Shown: positions 1-6,005 of the stretch, one piece after another
Layout: the number at the start of each line of letters is the position of its first letter
How positions within the stretch are numbered: position 1 is the first letter of the stretch
Source of the DNA: Elusimicrobia bacterium RIFCSPHIGHO2_02_FULL_57_9
Lineage (GTDB): Bacteria > Elusimicrobiota > Elusimicrobia > UBA1565 > UBA9628
Direction of reading: 5' to 3'
NCBI GenBank assembly: GCA_001800015.1
Contig: MGUO01000144.1
Location: 1 to 8,291, forward strand
Length of the DNA stretch: 8,291 nt
Program-made: the position numbers and the translations under genes
The notes under the pieces: model-generated
What the model saw: only the letters and a program-made list of their open reading frames with translations
The model's database searches: none
What the model was told of the DNA's origin: nothing

Positions 1-116
1 GGAGCGCCGGTGTCGGCAGGAGGCGGCGGACCGCCCCAAATGCCGGAAACGGCGCCAGGGAGCGCCGGTGTCGGCAGGAGGCGGCGGACCGCCCCAAATG
101 CCGGAAACGGCGCCAG
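1..116. repeat. Perfect 58-bp tandem duplication (units 1-58 and 59-116)
   Basis: Bases 1-58 and 59-116 are identical by direct reading, and identity ends immediately after the second unit (base 117 is c where base 59 is g). The repeat lies in the Pro-rich linker of the beta-helix gene. The unit is 19 codons plus one base, so the copy read first (59-116) gives AGAVSGIWGGPPPPADTGAP, while the copy read second (1-58) gives Arg-rich WRRFRHLGRSAASCRHRRS. The repeat touches the window edge, so further copies cannot be excluded, and neither can an assembly loop at a contig end. Confidence 0.95.
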
Positions 117-2136
117 CGGTCATTTGGTTCACGAGGCCAATGTTCGCGCCAATATCGGTGCCGTCAGTTGCCGCTCTATAGCCGGGACTTGTCGAGAGAA
201 GACGATAATCATGATTCGCGTAGTCAACAAAACCAACAGCGTTTATATCGGCAAGCGGACAGGGCTTTATGGCATTAGTGTAGGCAAGCCAGCATCCGCC
301 GGAGGCTGATTTCTCATAAAAGATATTTCTATGCCAAGAGTCTGCGGTAGTGCAGGGACCGGCTGTTGTCGTGTCGGTACCGTAGTAACAATTTCCGCCG
401 GAACCGTAAGTTGAAGAGTTACCCATAATATTGTCGTGGAAGGCGAAGTTTTGAAAGAATGGCTTTGTTAAATCGATAGGTTGAGAGCCGGCCCTTATAG
501 TGCTATTTGGCACCCCCCATTTTGTGGTGGTAACAATGGTATTGTGGTGTAGATAGTAGTCGGATGGCCCAACGGTGCCAAATGGATTATGGCCGCTAAA
601 AAGCAAATACCTGCCCGCCCAGATACCGCCCACATCCCAGGCCACGTTCTCGTGAATGTGTACCCGTTGCAGACAAGCATCCGTTGGATTGGGCGAGGTG
701 GTGCAGTTCAAACTAGCAAATGCGCCCTTGGCGTTTATCTGTTTGTTGTAGCGCATGGTAACGTCGGACGTCATAACCCATTGATTACCAGGGGAGGTTG
801 CCGATGTTTTTAAGAGCCAGCCGGTGCCATCCTGCGCGTCATCCCAGTTATTTTCAAAGACGTTTCCTTCAACAAGCACTCGCACGCCGCTTTTCAATTC
901 AAAAAGGTTTTTTACTGTCCAGCGCGTGCCGGCGTAATCGGGCATGCCCCTAAACCAGCTGGTCGGCTTGTAGAAATGGTTGCGGGTAATGGTGATATCA
1001 CTCGGGTTCACACCCGGAATATAAGCGGTTGCTCCGCCAAATATTACATTTTCTCCGGCGGCCTCAAGGTAGTTGTTATCAATAAGTACGGGGCCAGTAC
1101 CGTTGGAGCTGCCAATTGCATTGCTATCGGCTCCAACCAAATGGATTTGGTCTATCCACGAATTGATGACTGCGCAGTTTCCGCAGTCCATCTTAATGCC
1201 GCTCTTCATGCCGATGGGTGGTGAGTCGCTGCCGCGCACCAATACCCGGTCAATAACAAGATGGTGCGGTACTTTTGCAATGGTGTCTTGAACAAATCCT
1301 GTCTTATACGCACCGTTGAGTTCAATCATCCGGCCGGTAGACGAAGTAAATATACCGGGTTTGATGCCGACTGATAAAAACATCAGGCGGTAGTTATTGG
1401 CTGAAAGTTCAGTGCCGAAAGCAGGCAGATTCACCCGCGTTATAAGGATCTTGGGCAGATACTGCGTGTATGAGGGCGTGATGCGCACGCCCGGCGGAGG
1501 AAGCACAGAATCAGGCGCGTCGGAACGGATGATGATCCATTTATCCGGGGGGCAATTCTTCGCCCGCAGCACGAATCCGCCCGGCGGATGCTCGAATGTC
1601 CCCCCCGCCGCAAGTTTAATCACCGTGCCGCAAGCGGCGCCATCTATGGCATTTTGAAAATTGGCCGCATTCGTCGCGGGATTGCCTGTATCGGCAATGT
1701 TGACAACGGCATAGGTGGAAACATTGGGCATTGACACGTCTACTTGCGCTTGCGGGAGCGCCGGGAGCACCGGCCGCAGAGGAGCGCCTCCGGCCGCTGT
1801 CGTCGCGCTTGCCGCCGCCGACTGCGCCGATGCGTTGCCTGCCGCGTCTACGGCGGCAACGGTGTAGGAGTAGGCGGTTGAAGGCGAGAGGGCGGTATTG
1901 GAATAGGAGGTGGCGGTAACGGCGGCGATTTGGGCGCCGCCTCTATAGACGCGGTAGCCGGCCACGCCGACGTTGTCGGTTGACGCTGTCCAGCTGAGGT
2001 TGATTTGAGATGAGGAGACGGCGGTGGCGGTTAAGCCTGCAGGGATGGAGGGACTGCTCGTATCAACGCCGGATTGAGCCAGGAGCGGGGCTGCGCCTGA
2101 TGTGAGAAGGAATAGGAGCAGAAGGCTTGTTTTCAT
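1..2136 (-). CDS. Secreted FN3 + right-handed beta-helix (pectin-lyase-like fold) protein, C-terminus beyond window
   Basis: I translated the minus strand and found 712 codons with no stop, running off the left edge. The N-terminus is a signal peptide (MKTSLLLLFLL..., likely cleavage after A20, PLLA|Q). An FN3 domain spans about residues 24-112 (PAGLTATAVSSSQINLSW, then GYRVYRGG). After a short linker, about residues 140-670 form a parallel beta-helix with recurring coils of the type hydrophobic-x-hydrophobic-x-x-N-x-hydrophobic (VLIDNNYLE, ITITRNHFY, VLVEGNVFE, VHIHENVAW, YYLHHNTIV). The tail is Pro-rich (GGPPPPADTGAP, about 682-693), after which a 58-bp duplication puts the frame into Arg-rich sequence. 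The family resembles uncharacterised metagenomic beta-helix proteins; I see no basis for naming a lyase activity or substrate. The role is probably extracellular glycan binding or cleavage. An in-frame ATG at 2151 would add five residues (MGNKP); 2136 is preferred because GGGGA lies 8 nt upstream. An in-frame TGA at 2190 rules out longer forms. Confidence 0.88.
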   Translation of the reverse strand, partial: MKTSLLLLFLLTSGAAPLLAQSGVDTSSPSIPAGLTATAVSSSQINLSWTASTDNVGVAGYRVYRGGAQIAAVTATSYSNTALSPSTAYSYTVAAVDAAGNASAQSAAASATTAAGGAPLRPVLPALPQAQVDVSMPNVSTYAVVNIADTGNPATNAANFQNAIDGAACGTVIKLAAGGTFEHPPGGFVLRAKNCPPDKWIIIRSDAPDSVLPPPGVRITPSYTQYLPKILITRVNLPAFGTELSANNYRLMFLSVGIKPGIFTSSTGRMIELNGAYKTGFVQDTIAKVPHHLVIDRVLVRGSDSPPIGMKSGIKMDCGNCAVINSWIDQIHLVGADSNAIGSSNGTGPVLIDNNYLEAAGENVIFGGATAYIPGVNPSDITITRNHFYKPTSWFRGMPDYAGTRWTVKNLFELKSGVRVLVEGNVFENNWDDAQDGTGWLLKTSATSPGNQWVMTSDVTMRYNKQINAKGAFASLNCTTSPNPTDACLQRVHIHENVAWDVGGIWAGRYLLFSGHNPFGTVGPSDYYLHHNTIVTTTKWGVPNSTIRAGSQPIDLTKPFFQNFAFHDNIMGNSSTYGSGGNCYYGTDTTTAGPCTTADSWHRNIFYEKSASGGCWLAYTNAIKPCPLADINAVGFVDYANHDYRLLSTSPGYRAATDGTDIGANIGLVNQMTAGAVSGIWGGPPPPADTGAPWRRFRHLGRSAASCRHRRS

Positions 2137-2258
2137 AGGTTTGTTCCCCATTCCCGGAGTGTGCCAGATGGCGCTCTTGGATCTGTCTCAGCCTGATCAC
2201 ATTTTGATCACGGCAGGAGGAGGGGAACGAGTTGCGGCGGAGAATATCGAGGAGGGAG
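2137..2258. other. Intergenic gap between response regulator and beta-helix gene
   Basis: This 122-nt stretch is the only substantial non-coding gap in the window. On the minus strand I see no GC-rich hairpin followed by a T-run after the TAG of the response regulator, so no intrinsic terminator can be supported, and no convincing -35/-10 pair. Contents that can be pointed to are the TGATCA-N5-TGATCA element and a weak GGGGA ribosome-binding sequence just upstream of the ATG at 2136. Read-through from the operon or a local promoter are both possible. Confidence 0.6.
2194..2210. promoter_or_regulatory. Candidate operator or small hairpin, TGATCA-N5-TGATCA
   Basis: Two copies of the self-complementary hexamer TGATCA are separated by five bases (CATTT), giving a 17-bp symmetric element. 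It lies 58 nt upstream of the beta-helix start and 48 nt beyond the response-regulator stop. The spacing is about one helical turn between hexamer starts (11 bp), as expected for a dimeric regulator. The stem does not extend beyond the hexamers and no T-run follows, so a terminator is unlikely. The functional assignment is inference only; such a short element could occur by chance. Confidence 0.3.
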
Positions 2259-2939
2259 CTATTCCGAGAACTTGTAGCCTAGCCCGGGCACCGATTCGAT
2301 CTTGCGGCCCAGCCTTCCGAGCTTATCCCTCAGGCGGCTGATGGCAACGGCGATGGTATGGCTGGTGGCTAAGCGGTCGTCGCCCCAGACTATTTCCGCC
2401 AGGCCGGCGTAGCTGTGAACGATCTCTTTTTTATCCAGAAACAAGGAGAGCAGGTCGAACTCGATTTGGCTTAGCTCCAGGCGCTTGCCAGTCAAGACTG
2501 CGGTACGAGTGTCCAGGTTGACTTCAAGACCCTCGGTGCTGAGCATTCTTTGGGTTTTCCCATCTCCGGATGCGCGCCTGATCAAGGCCTTGACCCTGGC
2601 GGCCAGTTCCTTTTCGGAAAAAGGCTTGGTCATGTAATCATCGGCGCCGAGCTCAAGGGCCCCCACTTTCTGGGATTCCCGGTTTTCTACGGTAAGCATA
2701 ATAATAGGAATAGGGGCCGTCCGGGGATTTTTCTTTAGGATTTCGCACAGCTGGATGCCCGATAGTCCCCTGAGATTAATGTCCAGGACAATCAGGTTGG
2801 GGAGCGAATTCTGTAGAATCTTAAGCGCATCCTCGGCGCTGGGAGCCACCGTCACCTTATAGCCCTTCAGAGCCAAGCCGCCCTTGATCACAGTGGCGTT
2901 GGCGATATCATCCTCAATGACAAGAATTTTTTTGCTCAT
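2259..2939 (-). CDS. OmpR/PhoB-family two-component response regulator
   Basis: A 226-residue protein, the normal length for the family. The receiver domain spans about 1-120, with the acidic pair D10/D11, phospho-acceptor D53 (VLDINL), switch T83, Y102 and the conserved lysine K105 in a KPF motif. The C-terminal winged-helix DNA-binding domain spans about 130-226, with recognition-helix sequence SHTIAVAISRLRDKLG and the closing wing GLGYKF. All phosphotransfer residues are present, so it should be activated by a histidine kinase, most likely the one encoded two genes upstream, and act as a cytoplasmic transcription factor. It is the last gene of the run; its ATG overlaps the preceding stop by one base (TAATG) with no Shine-Dalgarno, indicating coupling. 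Codons 3-4 lie in an A7 run. Its targets are unknown; the operon itself and the next gene downstream are natural candidates (inference). Confidence 0.95.
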   Translation of the reverse strand: MSKKILVIEDDIANATVIKGGLALKGYKVTVAPSAEDALKILQNSLPNLIVLDINLRGLSGIQLCEILKKNPRTAPIPIIMLTVENRESQKVGALELGADDYMTKPFSEKELAARVKALIRRASGDGKTQRMLSTEGLEVNLDTRTAVLTGKRLELSQIEFDLLSLFLDKKEIVHSYAGLAEIVWGDDRLATSHTIAVAISRLRDKLGRLGRKIESVPGLGYKFSE

Positions 2940-3328
2940 TATAGGGATTGATCGTCAATGGCCATGGCTGTTTTGACGAAAGATATAAACTCCTTACCCC
3001 GAAAAGGCTTGAAGATATAGCCGTAAGCTCCCGCGGCCTTCGCCATTTCGCCGTCCTCTTCGGTGTTTTTGGTCGAGGAGCAGAGGATGACGGGGATGGC
3101 TTGAAGTTTTGGATCTGATTTTAAGACTTTAAGCACCTCCATTCCGCTGGGGCCTGGAGGCATCAGGTAGTCCACCAAGACCAGATCCGGCGCGCATGTT
3201 CTGGCGAGGTCCACGGCGTCCTTGCCATTGACGGCCGTAATGACCTCAAAATTCTGGCTTTGCAAAAGGTCCTGTATGAGACCCAGGAAAGCCCGGTCAT
3301 CGTCTACAACCAGCACCTTTTTAGCCAT
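2939..3328 (-). CDS. Single-domain response regulator (stand-alone receiver, CheY/Spo0F-like architecture)
   Basis: A 129-residue protein consisting of one receiver domain and nothing else. The acidic cluster D9-D11, acceptor D53 (VLVDYLMPPGPSG), switch S84, Y104 in the switch-aromatic position and K107 (KPF) are all present, so phosphotransfer chemistry should be intact. There is no DNA-binding or enzymatic output domain. Lying between the kinase gene and the OmpR-type regulator gene, it could be a relay intermediate, a phosphate sink, or a regulator acting by protein-protein contact. No Hpt domain is visible in this window, which a classical His-Asp-His-Asp relay would need, so sink or direct-interaction roles are at least as likely. 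Its start overlaps the end of the kinase gene by 8 nt (ATGGCTAA), and no Shine-Dalgarno is seen. The name CheY/Spo0F refers only to architecture, not to a demonstrated chemotaxis or sporulation role. Confidence 0.93.
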   Translation of the reverse strand: MAKKVLVVDDDRAFLGLIQDLLQSQNFEVITAVNGKDAVDLARTCAPDLVLVDYLMPPGPSGMEVLKVLKSDPKLQAIPVILCSSTKNTEEDGEMAKAAGAYGYIFKPFRGKEFISFVKTAMAIDDQSL

Positions 3329-4709
3329 GGAGGTTTTGCGGCTTGGCCAGAGGAACGGTAAAGAAAATTCGCGTGCCTTGGCCCAACCGAGACTCCACCC
3401 AAATCTTGCCTCGGTGGGCTTCTATGATATCTTTAACGATCGCAAGGCCAAGCCCGGTTCCGCCCGACCAGGCCGGCTGGCTCTGCGAGGACAGCTGGCT
3501 GAATTTCTGAAACAGACGCTCTATGTCCCCGGGCGCGATTCCAGGGCCGTTATCCGAGACCATGAGATTGCCCCACCCATCGTTGGCCGAGCCCTGTATT
3601 TGTATTAGTCCTTTTGAGGCAGGCGTGAATTTCAGAGAATTTGACACCAGGTTGACGACCACCCTTTCCAGCTTGTCTCGATCCGCCTGCACCATGATCC
3701 CCTTCGCAACGGCGACCTGCAGGCTCACGCCCTTGCCGGCCGCCATCGGACCGAACAATTCTACAACATGATCGACCAAATCAGCCAGGTTGACGGGACG
3801 CATCGCGAATTCGAGCTTGCCAACCCTCATTTTGGCATAGTCCAGGATATCGCTGACCATATGATGCAAGTTTCGGGCGCTGGCGGCCATGATGCCTAGA
3901 TATTCCTTTTGAGTTTGGTTCAAAGGACCGCGCATCTCCTCGCTCAAGACGTTGGCGTAGGTGATGATCGCGGCCAAAGGGGCCCGAAGGTCGTGGGAGA
4001 CCATGGAAACGAACTCCTTTTGCAGCTCCTCCAATTTGGTCAGGCCCGCGGCCATCTGATTGAACGTAAACGCCAGTTCCCCCACTTCGCCGCTTGAGAC
4101 GATCTTAACCCGCAGTCCAAAATTGCCTTTTTCTATCTCGCGGGCGCCCTTGGCCAGTTCCAGGATTGGACGCGTCATCACGGAAGAAAGAAACAGGGCA
4201 ATGACGATTCCGATGCCGATCCCGACCGTTGATGAGAGAAGTATCCATCGGCCCAGCTGCCAGACCGATTGACGCAGGAGCTGGTCCATATGGGATTTTT
4301 TAAAGCCTATGGCGGCATGCCCGATCAAAGAGGCTCCCAACTCCACCGTGGAACCGCGCTCGACCACAAGCTCCCGGCTTCCCCGGGTTTTCCAATCGGC
4401 CAACGGCTTATAAAGGAAACCCGCATCGGTATGCCCTCGGACGCGGTCGCCGGCATCGACAAAATAGGCATAAGAGACTCCTGGAACGTGGGCCAGGTAT
4501 TTGAGATAGCTCGCCAGGAGAAGCTCGTTGCTGAGTATCATGGATTGACGGCAGACCTCGGCAAGGCCCTTGACCTGGAACTGCTGATCTTCCCCCAGTT
4601 TTAAAATAATCTGCTTTTTTTGGACCAGGAAAATTCCGGAAGCGATGATTTGAGCCACCAAAACCACGAGCAATGTGTTAAACAGGGCAAACTGCGCGCG
4701 CAGCCTCAT
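3321..4709 (-). CDS. Membrane sensor histidine kinase (extracytoplasmic sensor, HAMP, HisKA, HATPase_c)
   Basis: A 462-residue class I kinase. A first transmembrane helix (about 8-29) and a second (about 154-177) bracket a periplasmic region of about 120 residues. Its core (GVSYAYFVDAGDRV, then HTD, about 77-95) resembles a single-Cache/PAS-like ligand-binding fold. A HAMP linker follows (about 178-230, with the TRPI start). The dimerisation/phospho-acceptor helix has H239 in the H-box SHDLRAPL. The ATP-binding domain shows the N-box (N353, N357), G1 (DNGPG, 386-390), F-box (LFQKF, 399-403) and G2 (GGTGLGLAI, 416-424), so it looks catalytically complete. There is no fused receiver, matching the two separate regulators downstream. 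The ATG sits in an ATGA overlap with the preceding TPR gene. The ligand is unknown; linkage to envelope genes suggests an envelope or extracellular cue (inference). Confidence 0.95.
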   Translation of the reverse strand: MRLRAQFALFNTLLVVLVAQIIASGIFLVQKKQIILKLGEDQQFQVKGLAEVCRQSMILSNELLLASYLKYLAHVPGVSYAYFVDAGDRVRGHTDAGFLYKPLADWKTRGSRELVVERGSTVELGASLIGHAAIGFKKSHMDQLLRQSVWQLGRWILLSSTVGIGIGIVIALFLSSVMTRPILELAKGAREIEKGNFGLRVKIVSSGEVGELAFTFNQMAAGLTKLEELQKEFVSMVSHDLRAPLAAIITYANVLSEEMRGPLNQTQKEYLGIMAASARNLHHMVSDILDYAKMRVGKLEFAMRPVNLADLVDHVVELFGPMAAGKGVSLQVAVAKGIMVQADRDKLERVVVNLVSNSLKFTPASKGLIQIQGSANDGWGNLMVSDNGPGIAPGDIERLFQKFSQLSSQSQPAWSGGTGLGLAIVKDIIEAHRGKIWVESRLGQGTRIFFTVPLAKPQNLHG

Positions 4710-6001
4710 CTTTTGCTCTCTTGACGCACGGCGTCTTCGGCCCGCAGGGCTTGCTCGAAAGACGGGTCCAATGCGGCCGCTTTCTCAAAATAGAGCTGGG
4801 CTTGCGCCAGATCTCCCTGCATATAATGCATCATGCCCACCGTATAAGCGTTTTCCGCATCCGCGCGGTTCGGCGCCCTCTGAGGCAATGGCTTAGCCTT
4901 GTTTTCCTGCTTGGCCGTGTTGGGGGAATTCCCGCTTTGGACCAAGGCGGTTCTCCGGCTGAACTTCGTCCTGATGTCCGCCAAATGGCGCCGCGCGCGC
5001 TCGTTATCGGGTTCTAGCTCCAATACCTCGACAAGCGCCTGGACCGCCTCAAGCATGGAGCCGTGTCGCAATTGGCTGTGTGCCTGGTCCAATTTGGCGT
5101 TGATGAGCTCCTGCCTGACGATCTGGTCCATGCCTGCCTGGGTGAGCTTGAGGTAACGCAGGCCCTCCACATTGGCGGGATCGATATGGAGCAGGCGCTT
5201 AAAGCCGCCCAACGCCTTGTTGTAGTCCCCAACCTTGTAATAGTCTTTTCCGGTTGAAAGCAGGTGTTGTATCTCCTCATTGTGCTTTTGCAGCTGCCAG
5301 GACAGCTTGGCCTTGCTCAAGTGGTTCTTTAAAACCTCGTCGTAGGGATCGAGCCGCAAAGACTGTTCCCATTCCCTGATCGCATTTTCCAGGTCGCCCT
5401 CGTAAAGCCAGAGAAAGCCTTTGGCCTGGTGCAGGAATTTCAAGTTGCTGGAGCCGCTGTTTTGAATTTGAGCTTTGAGCGTTTCTTGTATATTATCCAA
5501 CCACCTCTGAATCACAAGCCCTTCCAGCTCTTTGGCGGCTGATATTTGTTCGCTGTCGCTCAATAATTTGGAGTTGGACAGTATCGCGAGAATTTGTTGG
5601 GGCGAACGCCGCACTTCCCGGGCAACGCCCCTGACCTCGGCCAAAATCCGCCGGGCATTGCTATCCCTGCGTCCGACCTTCCGCTTGGCGAGTTCGACGA
5701 TTTGCGCGCGCTCCCGAGGCGACATCTTTTGTTTGGCCTCGATCTCTTTTATTTTCTGGACGATTTCGCCGATGTAGTTGCGCGCCTGGTCGCCATAAGC
5801 CGTTTTTGGGTTCAGATAAAGCAGGTTGGAGAATTCCTCCAAGGCTTCCAGATATTTTTTTTGCCGGTAATCGCTCACGCCCAACTCATAAAGCGCGCTT
5901 TCACTCTGCGGCGATGAAAGGCCGGCGTATGCCAGAGACATGCAGCAGGAGACGACGGTCAAGAGGCAGGTCACCGGCCTAAATCCCTGTTCGTCTCGCA
6001 T
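4706..6001 (-). CDS. Exported TPR-repeat protein, possible lipoprotein
   Basis: A 431-residue protein with an N-terminal export signal and several tetratricopeptide repeats: about 35-68, 190-222, 247-280, 301-335 and 382-416, each with the usual Gly/Ala/Tyr pattern and closing D/N-P. The region 85-185 is helical and charged without clear TPRs. The signal is ambiguous: VVSC (16-19) fits a short lipobox with C19 as the lipidated residue, while AYA|G (after 26) would suit signal peptidase I. TPR proteins act as scaffolds, and position between a PorV-like barrel and a sensor kinase suggests an envelope adaptor, perhaps relaying the state of the export machinery (inference). A low-complexity polar stretch (355-380) separates the last TPR. 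It starts 4 nt after the barrel gene's stop and ends in an ATGA overlap with the kinase. An A8 run falls at codons 47-49. Confidence 0.85.
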   Translation of the reverse strand: MRDEQGFRPVTCLLTVVSCCMSLAYAGLSSPQSESALYELGVSDYRQKKYLEALEEFSNLLYLNPKTAYGDQARNYIGEIVQKIKEIEAKQKMSPRERAQIVELAKRKVGRRDSNARRILAEVRGVAREVRRSPQQILAILSNSKLLSDSEQISAAKELEGLVIQRWLDNIQETLKAQIQNSGSSNLKFLHQAKGFLWLYEGDLENAIREWEQSLRLDPYDEVLKNHLSKAKLSWQLQKHNEEIQHLLSTGKDYYKVGDYNKALGGFKRLLHIDPANVEGLRYLKLTQAGMDQIVRQELINAKLDQAHSQLRHGSMLEAVQALVEVLELEPDNERARRHLADIRTKFSRRTALVQSGNSPNTAKQENKAKPLPQRAPNRADAENAYTVGMMHYMQGDLAQAQLYFEKAAALDPSFEQALRAEDAVRQESKR

Positions 6002-6005
6002 CTAG

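Noticed and set aside
1..116. CRISPR array or insertion-sequence end
   Set aside because: The two 58-bp units abut without spacers and there are no terminal inverted repeats or transposase, so it is a simple tandem duplication.
10..309. Plus-strand ORF of 99 codons across the repeat
   Set aside because: It is the complement of the beta-helix gene, with no domain-like sequence, and is open largely because the GC-rich repeat lacks stops.
495..680. Minus-strand 61-codon ORF
   Set aside because: It is in a different frame inside the beta-helix coding region and matches nothing recognisable.
589..1657. Several plus-strand ORFs of 72-86 codons
   Set aside because: All lie antisense to the beta-helix gene, have compositionally odd translations and lack ribosome-binding sites; the minus-strand reading gives coherent protein-fold patterns.
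1..2136. Calling the beta-helix protein a pectate lyase
   Set aside because: Only the fold pattern is visible; I could not identify catalytic Asp/Arg/Lys residues of a named polysaccharide lyase family.
2137..2258. Intrinsic terminator after the response regulator
   Set aside because: No GC-rich stem followed by a T-run on the minus strand; the TGATCA hairpin is short, AT-rich in the loop and lacks a T tail.
2259..2939. PorX, the type IX secretion regulator
   Set aside because: PorX has a receiver plus a PglZ-type domain; this protein clearly has an OmpR-type winged helix.
4269..4604. Plus-strand 111-codon ORF
   Set aside because: It is antisense to the sensor region of the kinase; the kinase frame is unequivocal.
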